Positions 1-12,176 of a DNA stretch of 64,000 nt are shown in pieces. The notes under the pieces were generated by a model that worked only from the letters and a program-made list of their open reading frames with translations, did no database searches and was not told the origin of the DNA. The position numbers and the translations under genes were made by a program. The stretch is from Sarcocystis neurona (taxonomy: Eukaryota > Apicomplexa > Conoidasida > Eucoccidiorida > Sarcocystidae): positions 1,185,820 through 1,249,819 of the forward strand of contig KL647309.1 of the NCBI GenBank assembly GCA_000727475.1. The letters run 5' to 3'. Numbering within the stretch: position 1 is the first letter of the stretch; each line of letters begins with the position of its first letter.

Positions 1-1869
1 AGCAGCCTTACGAACAGTAGCATCATCAGTCGCCTTGACAGCACGCCACACTCACGTCTCCGCACCAGCAGCCACGACAATGACAGTATCTTTAGCGCTC
101 TCGACGACAGCAGCGTCTTTAGTGACAACGCTGGCGTCCTGGGTGACTCCAGTGGCGGGTTCGTCAGCAGCCCCCTCACCTCTCCTGATATCTTCAGGTT
201 TCCCTCTGCCCTTCCAGACGATTCTGTCCTTCAGCGACCTCCATCTTTTCACACCATGCCTGATGCTTCCTTTTGGAAGTATTCAGCCTGGAGACGGGTG
301 AATGCGAGGCCCAACGAAGTCATTTTGCTGACGGACGTCGATGATACGTTGTGGAGCTCGGGCGGCTGGCGAGTAGTCGACTACACTATAGGCGGGGTGG
401 ATAAGGAGTATGCTCGGGGGGACGCCTACCCAGGTATCACTGCGCTTTATTATGTGCTTGCGGCAGGACGCCACGTCACTGCCGCCGCTGACCCGCCTAC
501 GCAGCCAGTAAACTTCTTGTTGCCCTACTGTCCCCATCCTGGTTTCCGCTCGCCACTGCTGGAGCTTTGCCCTGCTGTATTTCCTCCTCATCCTCGTGCT
601 GCGTCTTCCTCTTTCCCGTTTACGGACATTTCCCCATCCTCACCAGGAAATAGGTCCAGCGGTGGGGCATCACCGGCAGGAGAGCTGGACATCGCATCTA
701 TTGAGGGTTTGTTCATATCGACACCGCTCGCGGGGCACGTCACATCACAGCATTCCCCTGCTGCTGCTGCTGCTTCGCCGTTCTCCCAACGTACCGTAAC
801 CTCACAATCGTCGCCTCCGACTTTCTGTGCCGCTTCTTCTTTCTCACCTGCCACGGGTCTCCGACGGCCAAACCCGGCACAGTGTCGAGCGCCTCTCGTC
901 CTACCGCCTGCTGTGGGTTTACTGACTGCCCGTTTGTCAACTACCTTCTTCAAGGGATGGACGCGCTCCCCCACATTCTACCACGATATTGATTGGCAAC
1001 TGGAGCACGGGGCCCGCATGATATACGGGCCTAACATATTTGCCGGCGCGTGGACACTCGGATTTGAGAACAATGTAGAGCTGATGCGCGACGCCATAGG
1101 AGGACAACACTCGCGAGGCAGAGCCAAAGTCCAAGGCTTTCGATCGGCACTACGAGCAGGTCTGCGCCCTGCCGCTCAAGTTGCTGCTACCTTTGCCGCA
1201 GCACGTCTCCAGCTGGCCGCTGAAGAGACCGCTGCTGGCACTGCTGGTGGCGGCCGCCAACACGCTTTGCCGAACACTGCATCTTCCACAGCAGTTTGGA
1301 GTGGATCGGGCCCCACTAGTCGTCAACGGGGAGGTGCCCGAAGGAACAAGTTCTCATCCAGTGAGGGCTACAAATTCGCGCGCCATTCAGTAGCCGGGTT
1401 GGCGTACACGCACGGAGTGCAACGCACTGCGACTGCAGGAGGCGTAGTCACTCGGGGTGAGCAGAGCCTGAAACGGATAGCACCAGACCTGGGGTCGCTG
1501 GCTGACTTGGAAAGCAGCCAGCCCGCTGGTTTGTCAGTGGGCCTCAAGGATGGCAGCGCAAGTCTGGAAAACTCGGGAGGCAGCAGCCCCGGTCGGGACA
1601 ACGAAGAAGCAGTGCCGATTGCAGAGTTTGAGCAAGCAATACATTTCAGCAAACCCAGCGTGTCCAATCGGGCGGTGCCCGTTCTATTCGGAGATACAGG
1701 AGAGAAAGATTTAGAGGTTGCCGCCAGCGTTGCCGCCTTGTTCCCTGACCGTCTCGCCGCTGTTTTCAGTCACTTCGTTTTCGCAGATCGCGATGCTGAA
1801 AAGTTAAAGGGCTGCATGCGAGCGGAAACGGCTGTTCCCACAGGCTCTGTACCATTCACCTTCAAGTGA
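1..1869 (+). CDS. APP1-like phosphatidate phosphatase, 5' end outside window
   Basis: Frame 1 is open from base 1 to the TGA at 1867-1869, so the gene continues upstream; the first in-window ATG (256) is probably internal. The catalytic signature is at 331-348, TDVDDT, fitting the DxDxT motif of APP1/DUF2183 HAD-like phosphatases. It is followed by a YPGITALYYVL stretch (about 430-465). Near the C-terminus FGDTGEKDLEVAASVAALFP (about 1687-1746) matches the family GD.G.KD.E....FP motif. Known function of the family (yeast App1): Mg2+-dependent conversion of phosphatidate to diacylglycerol, linked to endocytosis and actin patches. Between the two halves lie about 380 residues rich in Ser, Ala and Pro, much longer than in fungal homologues. 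The insert could contain an unspliced intron, but no in-frame stop forces one. Family assignment is inferred from the motifs; the biological substrate is not shown. Confidence 0.7.
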   Translation, partial: SSLTNSSIISRLDSTPHSRLRTSSHDNDSIFSALDDSSVFSDNAGVLGDSSGGFVSSPLTSPDIFRFPSALPDDSVLQRPPSFHTMPDASFWKYSAWRRVNARPNEVILLTDVDDTLWSSGGWRVVDYTIGGVDKEYARGDAYPGITALYYVLAAGRHVTAAADPPTQPVNFLLPYCPHPGFRSPLLELCPAVFPPHPRAASSSFPFTDISPSSPGNRSSGGASPAGELDIASIEGLFISTPLAGHVTSQHSPAAAAASPFSQRTVTSQSSPPTFCAASSFSPATGLRRPNPAQCRAPLVLPPAVGLLTARLSTTFFKGWTRSPTFYHDIDWQLEHGARMIYGPNIFAGAWTLGFENNVELMRDAIGGQHSRGRAKVQGFRSALRAGLRPAAQVAATFAAARLQLAAEETAAGTAGGGRQHALPNTASSTAVWSGSGPTSRQRGGARRNKFSSSEGYKFARHSVAGLAYTHGVQRTATAGGVVTRGEQSLKRIAPDLGSLADLESSQPAGLSVGLKDGSASLENSGGSSPGRDNEEAVPIAEFEQAIHFSKPSVSNRAVPVLFGDTGEKDLEVAASVAALFPDRLAAVFSHFVFADRDAEKLKGCMRAETAVPTGSVPFTFK

Positions 1870-2240
1870 GCTAGTTCCGACCTCTCACTCTACCTAGTGA
1901 GTGCCACACAGCGCAGCATAGAGAAGCTTTTTAGTACGTACACTCTGCTTTTTACAGCAGGGTGCAGACAGGTGTGTATCAGACGCAGCGCTTGTCAATC
2001 CCGTAAAAGCCCACGTTTTGTGTAGAATCAACGTGTCACTACTTGGTGGCAACAACAAAGGAAAAGTAGGTCCACGTGGGGCCCTGCAGTAGTAAGCGCA
2101 TAATTCTTTGTGCTCACTGTGCCAGTCCGTATATATGGTTAAGAGTGTGCTTGCTCGAATGTCGCGGCTGCAGTAACTCTTAACGTGACTGATACAGCGG
2201 AGAGTTTTCCAGCGCGGGTTACACTGCCTGTTTGCCCCAT
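1870..2240. other. Short intergenic stretch
   Basis: This stretch separates the APP1-like stop from the first coding-like sequence of the next + gene. It presumably holds the 3' UTR of the first gene and the 5' region of the next. I see no repeat array, RNA gene or clear promoter element here. Confidence 0.4.
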
Positions 2241-5200
2241 GCGCACACAATTGACAAGCATCCCCGCTTATTTACTCTGAAATATTTCGGGAACGTCCCA
2301 CGTATTACTGGCTTCAGTGTGGAGGACCTTGCAAGAGGGAAGGGACAGTTCCAGCGAACAAGACGACCAGAGAATGTTCACGTAGTAGAATTGTTTGACT
2401 ATTTGAGAGACGCACTTGCTAATTTAAGGTGCACAAAGCAGCACAACTGCTGGTGCCTGATGGGTCGGTGGAGGGCGTGTCTCTGAGGCTACAGCAAAGA
2501 ATTCACCTTCTAGATTACGTCGAAACGAATTGCCGCAGACACCACGCGGCCGACAGTCTGCGTGCTGTCGGTGTCACCTCTTCGCTTGTCCTGGCCTCGT
2601 GCCGAAGCCTGTGGACACTACGTTGGCACGCTGCGACACCATTCGCTGCGCAACTGGCAACGTGTAACACGTTTATACAAGGGGCGACGGCTGGATTCTT
2701 TGCACAAGAGAAACCAGATGACATCTTATGATAAAGGTAGAGGAGGTTACTGGTCTTCGAAGTGCGGCGCAATATCACATTCCCTATTGATCACGGTAAT
2801 GTTTCTGGTTGCTAGGTAGGTCAGTTGTCGTTAAAAGCCAGAGCACCGCGCAGTTCTTCCTGTCAGCTGCTCTTTCTTCGCGTAGCGTGCCAGGCGTGCT
2901 TCTTCGTGCTGTGCGATGCACTGCGCGACCATTATCTGCTGCTCCTGTGTTTGAAAACAGTGAGCCGCATGCCTCGATGAGGCGTGTCCCGCAGCAGTCT
3001 GCCGACGTTTCTACCGTGTACACGCGTGAATGTAAATATATATATATATATAGTGAAGTAAAGCTACGTATATTTGTATGTAAACAAACACGCGCGTGTG
3101 CTCTGTGTGCGCGTCGGATGCAGTTTCAACGGCGTGCGGATACGCGCCCTTCAATTCACTTTTGACGTCGGGCTGCGGATAGGGCAAGGAGCGGGGTATC
3201 TTCCGCGATCGGTTGCGGAGCTTGATGATGGACAAGCGTACGCAGTTGGTCAGCGCGTGGCGCTGTATCTGAGAGAAGCGATTACGATTTATAGCAGAAA
3301 CTACCTAGCGGAAGTTTCCAAGTTGGAAGCGACGCTGCAGACCACAGCAACTGCTGCTGCGCGCGACGGCGAAAAACGAATCGAGCAGCCGGTGCAGGCG
3401 CATCCGCTGCTCTTTGTAAAATTCTCTCGTCTCATTATGTCAGGCCCATCTCAAGGCCCCGCGCAGTCTCCTCAACGTTCTGGTTTCTCTGGCCTGCTCT
3501 CCCGCGTCCGTGGCCACCTAAAACGCAAAGTTTCGGAGCTCACCAACTCTGCACCAGAGGAAGGTATGCTCTCCAGGAAACAGTTTCAGTGAAAAACTCC
3601 TAGCGACCTTTCCTGGTAATGAGATACGCACAGACGTGTGCATGCACACACATTTGTGGAAGATAAAAAATCAAATCTCCCCCTCCTCCGCAGGAAAGAC
3701 GACAAAAAAGGTACGGCAGGTTTCAAAGGCTCAACCATCCGCAACGCATTGTTACGTGTGTAGACGTCACTAGAGCGCAAACAAGCGCAGGTAGCTGCAA
3801 CAGGCGACCTTGATTTCGTAGGTTGTCAGACGCACTCGACAGAGAGTCCGCTCAAAGCAGTCGCGGTCCAGGTGCATGCACCTGTCTCCGTTTCCAAGCT
3901 GACTGCTCCGTATACGTTCGTATTCGACCTCACGACTCTAAGGCTTCAGCCCCAAAGCGCTGCACGAAAGCTGTGTTTTTTCAGTGAAACAAAAGCCCAG
4001 AAGTCGACGTGGAATGCGTTGCTGCTCTTCTGCTGGAGTTGCGCCCCGTGCGTTGACTGGACGAGGCAGCGGGCAGTGTAAGGGCACTTTACTGATGCTT
4101 TGTGGACGGTTCTATGTCTGAAAAGGCACGGTTCAGCTGCTGAGGTGGCCCTCGCGTTGACGCGCTAGGATGGACGGAGCAGTGAGCTGGCATGCTCGCT
4201 GATTTCTAAGATTGTTTCGTGCAATTAGCTTCCGGGCTTAGTGAACCAACGTCCGCACTAAGAGATTCTGACACAACTCTGTTAGCCTAGCAAGCGCTGA
4301 GAAAGGCGTGTGAGACAAGCCCTCCCTGCCTGCCCCCTGCCCTTCAGCCGCGTGTAGCTCTACGCGTCCGGAAAAGTGATGCAGTTGACCGGGGGGAGAG
4401 ACCGTGCGTGAAGGGTAGCCCCTCGGCCTCAAAAGCACGCACCATACGGCGTAGCCGTAGCTGATTCATCAATTATTATGACGCTGAGAGCGTGCAGAAC
4501 AATGGATCGCCTTGTGTAGGAGAACAACCTGCGTAAGTGACGGGGTGACGGAGAACTACTCCTTCTCCCGCGTGCTGCGCGAAAAAGGCTGGCGCCGCTA
4601 CTACCACCCACCTGCTGGGAATACCGCGTACCGTGACGTGCTTTTGAAAGCGTCCCGACCCACTGCCATTTCCTCTCATTACGTGCGACGAAAGTACCCC
4701 GTATACGTAGTAGGGCCAGGCGTTGTTATTCGTATAGAGTACCTCAGTCGTCTCTGGTGTTGCACTTGTTTGTCGTGCCGTACTCTGTGTTACTGTAGTA
4801 CGGCGTTCATCTGTTGTGCAGGACTCCGCTTCATTGCCGCGTTGAGGTGATGTTTCGGCTCAAATTCCGTTGTTGTTGCACTGCGCCTGAATCTAAAAAT
4901 CCCCCCTGATTTTGCGTTGCGTTTGCTCCCTGTGCGGAATTGTGCTTGAGGGCGTCTCCCCTGCAGAGATTTGGCTTGCGGTTATTCGGATCTGTTAATG
5001 CCGCAGCAGGGCCGTCGATTGTCCTCTGTCGCACGTCGCAGTGCAGAGCTCCACTGATATCCCTGCTCTATTTGGTTTTTGCTCAGAACCCTCGCAAGGG
5101 GTGGACGTTGTGCCACTCCATCCCATTAAGAAAACTGATGATCCGCGTCACTGGGACCACGGCGTCCCCATCATACCATACAGAACTACTATTTCCGCGG

Positions 5201-8200
5201 CCACCGGTGCACTGTTAGTACACATGATTTCCGTGCAGGACGTGGTGAATATCGTCATTGCCAGTGTGCGCGACCTACGCTCTCTAGGCCCACCAACCTC
5301 CTGTTCAAATGTCGACCCCGTCGAAGACCACCTTTTCGACGTTTTAGTAAGTCTTCCAACTTGATGAAAGCATCCTGTAGAATGGGGTGCAATGCACCGT
5401 AGAAGGACAACTCCTGCGCCAGAAGCTCATTCATATCGTGACCTGTGATGCGGCTGCCGTGCATATAAATAATTTTCTGGTGATATGTACACATGGGACG
5501 CAGTGTGACAAACTCGGCCGTTCTGCTGCCAGACCTCTGCAGGTAATGTTCACAGAGGACAGATTCAGACTTGCAAGCTGCACACAGAGGGAAGCACGCG
5601 CTTCTCGCAACTCTTTTGCCCAGCACAATAGTATGCGCATCTTAGGCGAGATTTAGGTGTGGCCGTGGGGCGCAAGCCCGAAGGGTCGAGGATCGCAGCT
5701 TGCATCAGACGCTTCTTGTGGGGTGGAACTCACAGCAGTCGGCCCCGTTAAGTGGGTAGGCCGCCGCACAGGTTGCTCCGACTTGGACTTGGCAGCATAC
5801 GCGAGAGTAGAAGAAGAGTCGATATTCCACAGAGTGTAGATGTCTCGGGCTGGACTGTTGGTTACGGCGGTGGCATGCCACGTCAGTCGCATGATTAGGT
5901 AGTGTCGTGGTCAGATATAGTTATTAGGTAGTCGGAATAACGTGCGAGGAAGACGCACTTGTGCGGGAGACCTGTATGCGCACGGGCGGAGACGCGGCAG
6001 GCGGCGCTGATCCAGTGTGGCTGTTTCGATCAGCAAGACAGCACGTCCCAGAACACAATGGCGCAGAAAACAGCAGAGACTGTGTGCAAAAGCGGGCTGC
6101 TTTTCTTTGCCGAGCGCACAGCAGGTAGCCTGTGGCTGAAAAGGGTACGTATACAGCGTGACCTGGAGAGTGGCGAGCACACGGGCGCCAAGTTGCCCTC
6201 GTCCAACTGGTAGCCTGTGTCTGGCGGTGGTATATTTTCGAACAGTACAGCTGCCACTCGAAGGAATTCTTGTCGTGTGTGTTCGCTCCCCGGTCTCTTG
6301 GTTGTTCGATGTGCTTGTCCGCCGTTCGCTGAGTGTCAGTTTCACGAGCTCGCACGTAGAATTTCGTGGCGCCCATCGTTGCGGAGTTCACAGACTACTT
6401 TCCACTGTACGCGAGCTCTGTTGTGCTATCTGTGCTCGCGATCCATGCTTGTTCCTTACAGGTGGTGATGAATTTATTGGGAGATCGCATTAGGGGAGAC
6501 ACGGTGCAGCACTATGAGACGTATAAAGATGCAGTGGCTGCGCTACGTACGTTTTACGATGTCTCCCGCTTCTGCAAGACGCTGCTAATTGTTGATTTCA
6601 AAGCTGATTCACCTCCGCCTTCCAAAGAGGAACCAGCTGGCCGTTGGTTTTCGGACGCCGAAGCAGTTTTTGGAGGCGTTGGAGTGAACGTTCCCTGGGG
6701 GCAGCTGCAGCAGTCCCCCACGTTCGAAGCGTGTTTCACAGCCTTTGCGCTGACGACGGAGCCTTCTGCTGCAGAGACTAGCAGTGAAGGAGACGCTGAC
6801 GCACAGCGACAGCGAAATGTGCCCCGCACAAGCAGACGTTTACGAGGATCTGTAGAAAGTGCTGCCGACTATCTGGAACGGTATGCACCTGGCGTGCTGG
6901 TCCTGGCGCGTGTTGCTTGCGCCCAGCTGCCACAATTACTGCACTGGCGCAGCGCTGGTGGGGGGGAGCTGGAGTTCATGAGCGCTGAGTGGCTCGTGGC
7001 TTTGACACAGGCGACCGCGCTCAGCAAGAGAACGTCCGTGAATCACGCACTTCGAAAAGATGGGCCGTCTACGTTGCGAAAATCGTTACGAGGAGGAGAA
7101 GGCTCTAGCAAGAAGAGCCGATGGCAAGCTGGAGACGAACGAGCTAGACGTCTTTCAGAAGCAACGGATATTCGTTGGCCTTTCGTTGCTGCCGCCGGCA
7201 GTGCTGCACCCAAGCATGACGTGAAAAGAGATGATCTTTCCGCACTTTCTCCGCAAAGCTCGGAGAAGCTTCCCTCAGGCGTCCGTAGCGGCATGCCGCC
7301 GGCACGGCCTGGCACTGCCGCGACGTATCTGGAGTCCAGTGCTACCTCAGCAGACACCGGAAGGGTAGACTTACAAACAAGTTCTCGAGACACGACTCAA
7401 CATATGGAAGCGATGCGCGGCAACCGGCAAGAGGACCTGAGGGCTCCACTACCAGTGGCCAACAGCAGCAGTGCAGACGTTCACGCTACTATTGATGCCG
7501 TTGGTGACAGTAATCTTTCTCGGGGCCTATTGACCCCGAGTACTTTTCCCTCGGCCTTGGTATTCAATGAAACAGCACTACAAATCCCCGCAGTGGAAAC
7601 TAACTCTGCGACGAATGCTTCCTTAGTGGATCTTCTTGATGTGTCACAGCTGGGAGGACCCGGGGCCAGCGCTTTCGCTGGTAACTACCTGCCAAACGTG
7701 GACGATCTCGGCCATGTTGCGGCTCCGCAGCAAGCGAACAGAAGGCCGAAGAGCAGCGATGGCGACCTGCCCGGCGGCGTGCGAAGGCCGAATGGCCCCA
7801 CACCGGTGACTTTCTTTACAAAGGACTGCGACGCAGCATATGGTGCCCCGGGTACATGCCGTACCCCATCATCTAATGAAACTCTTTCTGCCTCCGGTAA
7901 CCGCGGTGGTTCATCTGCTGCAGACAGTAGCGTCGCTTGTCCAGCGCTTAATCTACACCACCTGTTACGCGTCATGCGACTCATCTGCGGTGCTCAGCGG
8001 CATCGTCTCGGTGAGAACGCTCCATGTGCGGTCCTCAGCAGAATCCTTTACGACGAAAAAATGTTAAGCACTTTCAACGGTATACAAACTTGGATAAAGT
8101 CGGGTTCTGCCCACCCCCTCTATCTCGAAAACATTGGCGTGACATTAGATCCGTCAGGACCGAAAGGAGGTGCGCGCATTTGACTGCAGCAGTTTTACCC

Positions 8201-9276
8201 AGGTAGTCTCGGTAGAAATCATTCTCAGAAAGTGTTATTTGTTCCACGGATCACTAGAGGCGGCACGTTTGCCAGCCAATTTAGAGTCAGGAACAGTGAC
8301 ACTGGTGCAGATTATGTAGACTCCATCTTATTAGTAGCAGTAGTAGTAGCAGCAGTGAAACAGAAGTACCAGCAATACCAGCAGCGTCATGAACAGTAGT
8401 GGTAGTAGTGCCAGCAAATGTAGCTGAGGCGGCGAAGCTCCTTTTGGCGACGGTAAGCGTTGTTGGAGTCCTGGTCGTATGCAAGAATACCAGGACTGCT
8501 GAGGGAGTCGGTGTGAACCCTTTGGTATCTTAGAGAGCGCATACAGCAGAAGGGGCCGAGATGGCGCACAGTCTGACCACCTTGCCAGCAATCATGTATC
8601 AGTCTGCCGGCGCGCCTGCAGAGGTGAAATGTGTAATACTGGCGGCTTTTGCACCACGGCTACGGCACAAGCAGGAAATGAATGGGGCCTCATGGGTCTC
8701 CTCTCTGTGCAAGACGTCTGCGTGATACGTGTCAACGCAGCGCAGTTCTGGGACGCGTGGTGTATACTTGCTGTCACACGCCTCCGTAGCAACTCTTGTA
8801 ACTGCACCGATGCACACGTAACTTGTGTCAGTGGATGCGACGGTAAATTTGTGGATCGTACTGGACAGGAACAAAGGTTGCCTATGACAATTCCGTTTCC
8901 CTTCTCCTTAGGTAAATACCACAGAAGCACAGATGCGTGTGCAGCATTGCATAGCAGATGACGTACAAGTCTTGGCTCGCTGGTTGCCTAAGTGAATTTT
9001 CAAAATTAGACCTGTGCGGTAGCGCCTCCACTTCATGTATATTGTGCTACTGTGCCCGCTTGTGCGTGTGGAAGCCGAAAACGTTAGAGCTCTTTTGCAG
9101 TCTATTGCTACTTTTTTTCTACAGGGGCGCTGCACCTACCGAAGCTCGCATCGACGGTTGTGAAGAAGTCAGAAGCACGCGACCGCTACAATATTCAAGA
9201 GGCACGAGCCCAACACAAAGAGTATATTTCTATGCTGCCATTCTTCGTAGACCCAGCTTGTAACCCTTTCGCTTGA
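2241..9276 (+). CDS. Unrecognised multi-exon protein with PH-like segments
   Basis: I do not recognise the family. The model is a chain of exons with GT..AG borders and mostly matching phases: coding from about 2241; 2429 to about 2567; about 3183-3563; 3804-4077; 4520-4700; 5047-5346 (donor GTAAGT); 5423-5542 (donor CAG|GTAATG); 6052-6144 (donor GTACGT); 6462-8169; 8622 to about 8695; a possible 25-base exon 8912-8936; and 9125-9276, ending in TGA. The 3563/3804, 4077/4520, 5346/5423, 5542/6052 and 6144/6462 joins keep frame. Exon 3804-4077 encodes a stretch resembling the end of a PH domain (PYTFVFDLTTLRL, then RKLCFFSETKAQKSTWNALL with the conserved Trp). Exon 6052-6144 (CKSGLLFFAERTAGSLWLKR) resembles a PH first strand. 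PH folds bind phosphoinositides or proteins, so a membrane-associated role is conceivable but unproven. The start codon is not found, and the frame breaks at 2428. Confidence 0.5.
6462..8169 (+). CDS. Largest exon of the unrecognised 2.2-9.3 kb gene
   Basis: The exon follows a clean acceptor (pyrimidine-rich, TTACAG at 6456-6461) and opens VVMNLLGDRIRGDTVQHYET. It is open in frame 3 for about 569 codons. The first 150 residues and the last 80 (from NLHHLLRVMRLICGAQRHRL) look folded. The middle, about 300 residues, is Ser/Ala/Arg-rich and probably disordered. A donor at 8170 (GGAG|GTGCGC) joins in phase to an acceptor at 8621 (CTGCAG|AGGTGAAA); otherwise the frame stops at 8181-8183. Unlike exons further along the window it has no long CAG tract, in keeping with the calm 1-12 kb segment. 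Confidence 0.55.
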
Positions 9277-12176
9277 ATAACAAGAGCTTGCAAGCTCATC
9301 TGTCTGATTTGGAAAAGGTGGTTGCGGAGCTGTGCGTCTTGCAACAGGATAGACTGATAAGTTGGCAGTCGCAGCACAGAGGTGCTCTGCACGTCAAGTG
9401 CGACGTCACGCACTCAAGCACGTGACGCATTCGCCAGTGAACACGTCCTAAGGTATTGTTTCACAGTACAGCATCAAAAAATTTCAGGCTGGCTGAATGC
9501 AAGGTGACTAAACTTCCTAGAAAGTATAAAAGGGATGCGCGGACCTCAGCTCAGTAGTTGAGAGCACTGCAGTCAAAGAGATGCTGCGTTTGACATGCTG
9601 ATTCCGCCTACAACAGTCTCTAAACAGCTGAGTGTGCTGATCTGCAGAAATAGGGGGAATGAACCAGCAATTCGTTGTGCGCAACTCTAAAGTCACTTCG
9701 TTGCGGAAATTCCCCTTCAATCGATATATGGTGTGTGCTACGTTTATTTCTCATGCAGTATTATACCCGCTAAAGCGCGTGGAGAGCTCAGTTCGACAAG
9801 GTGGTTCTTTTTCGTTGCAGGGCACTCACTGTGTGGAGTAAGCAGGAGTCCCCTCAGGCCATTTGATGCAAAGTCTAGATCTCGACACGTAAATGATTTT
9901 CGCGGATAAACGTGGCAATACTGCCTCTCTGGCTCGCCAGGTTGTACACATGTCATAGTCGTCGGCACGTACACAGTTTCTCTTCGGTCCGCCAAGTTGT
10001 ACACACATTGTGATACAGTGTTACTTGTCCACACGTACTTGTATGCTAATCACAAAATTTACCTCGACGCGTGGTGCAATGCTTTGATTGACAGATAACG
10101 AGATGCAGGCGTCCGCCCAATGACATCCCGAGGTATTTGACGCTACTTCGCGCTCCGTGTGGTTCTCCAAGTAACACCAATTATTTTGCATTATCTTAGG
10201 AACAAGAGCGTGGCCTTGGGCTTCGTGCCGCTGCGGGCTGTGAACATTTGCACGTTCCTGAGCATGTACGTACAGACATCTGATACGCATGTATGCGTAT
10301 AGAATTTGCGTAATATATCTATGCGTGTGGACAACACACAATTCACTTAAATGTAGCAGCACCATACACCTACTACGTGTACCCAAGGTGGTCCTTTGAC
10401 CTGTTGGTCCCGCGTTTTGTTCTGGCATAACTGATATCCGGAGTTAGGCGGTTGATCCCTTCTTGATATTTTACACGATAAGCAGTACGCCGAACGCGTG
10501 CCCGTGGCCGTCTACATCTAACAATTCCTGCGAGATACAATGTTACTCGTAAGGTGAAATAAGATACCAATTTTTGGAAGCCTGAAGGACCTCTCGACAA
10601 ATTCTACGCCTACGCGGCGAGAAACCTCCAGCGTTCCATATTGGCGAACGCTCTAGCGCCACTCGTCTTCTTGCTGCTTTCGCGTAGGCAGACTTCGACC
10701 TTACCCAAGAAGACATGTGGCGAGCGTGTACGTGGACGTCGCGTATATGTGGAACACTAGTTACGTCTTACGCCCCATCGATGCGTAAATGCTTGCTATT
10801 ATTTGGCGGCGCTCTTGCTAGTAGAGGCTGCTAAGTATACAACTGAACAAGGTTAACTGGGAGAAACTGGTACACGTGCGTGCGCTGACAGACTTTGGAA
10901 TCGGGAAGACTACAGACAGCCACATCGGCGACTAATAACTGGAGCAACCTCGGCACCCCGTAGTTCCCGCGGCACTAACCTTGTTCTCAAAATGCATTTG
11001 ACAAATGCTGTCCGCTGGCATTCCACACAGCGTATGGAGTGCAGAAATCGACAGTTGTAGAGAAGACGCGAATACGTGCACACAAGTTGTAAAGTAACGC
11101 ACACTGTCGGTCGATACGACGCAGCTAAGTGGGCAACTTTTCTTGTACACTTGTAGGAAATATTCAACCCAGCAAGTGTCTTCCATTATCTACTAACGGA
11201 CATCATCAAAGAGTCGCGCAACGCCCTGTGGATCACGTATCTGCACAACGTGCCAATAATCAAGCGTCACAGAATAAAGATATCTCCTACTGCAGCATAA
11301 AGCCTTTACGAAATATGCCTCTGACGCGTCACAGAAGGCGGGGCCACTGTCTCTTTTACTAGTGGTATACCCCGTCAGCAGTTACACAATAGAAATTGTC
11401 GCAGTACCTCTGTGCGTTATTCTCAGACTTCTGCAGTTAATCACTAACGTCTGTTGCGTCGCAACATTTTAGAAAATAACGACCAAACTGAAGTACTCGT
11501 CTCTCCGATTCGTTCCTTTCCTCAGCACCAGGCATCTTTACGGCCAGTAGCTTCTGCAAGTTTACTGCAACAATAAACACACACTTGCCCGTCGGTGCGC
11601 CTAATGGTGGTGTTTGTATTGATTTGAGGTACGTCAGTACAGGTACAAGGTGCTTCCTCCCAAGGAAAATTCCTCGGCTTTCAACATCTGATGTCGTGCT
11701 AAGTGGACACGGTGGAAGGCTCTTCCGATACATCGCACCTGTTAAAAAGGAAAAATGTGTACGCCCTGAGCACTGTTTCGCCGGTGACAACTCCCAGTTT
11801 ACCCGAGTGCATTAAGACGTGCACAACGACGTATTTGTATATAAAAGTTCGTCCGAAGGAATAAGTGCAGAGGACTATATACTCAGCAGCAAAAACTCTC
11901 GAGCATAAGTGGCTGCACGAGTGTAGTTGCGTGGGTTCAGACAAGCATACGAACGTAAGTGCAGACCAACGTCAGGAGTTTTTGCAGGTAATTCCGTGCA
12001 CGTGAGTAGGGGCAAGGGAGCGACAGCAGAACCGAGCTGGTAAGAATTTTGACAGTGTCGGTCGTCAGCGCACGTTCCAGGAATTCTTCGAATAAGACTT
12101 CCCGGCGAACACTGCCGCTGAGAGCAAACGAGAAAGACACTTTTATGTGCAGCGTGCCCCTGCTGCTGCGCTCCCA
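9277..12176. other. Intergenic region between convergent genes
   Basis: About 2.9 kb lies between the TGA at 9274-9276 of the + gene and the end of the - strand METTL18-like gene. The small open frames are short, scattered over both strands and have no recognisable motif. Composition is even, with no trinucleotide arrays and only short TA-rich spots. It should contain the two 3' UTRs. I see no RNA gene. Confidence 0.5.

Noticed and set aside
5450..5520. - strand YHQKIIYMH resembling a phospholipase D HKD motif
   Set aside because: The final Asp of HxKxxxxD is absent, no second HKD is nearby, and a phase-consistent + exon occupies the same bases.
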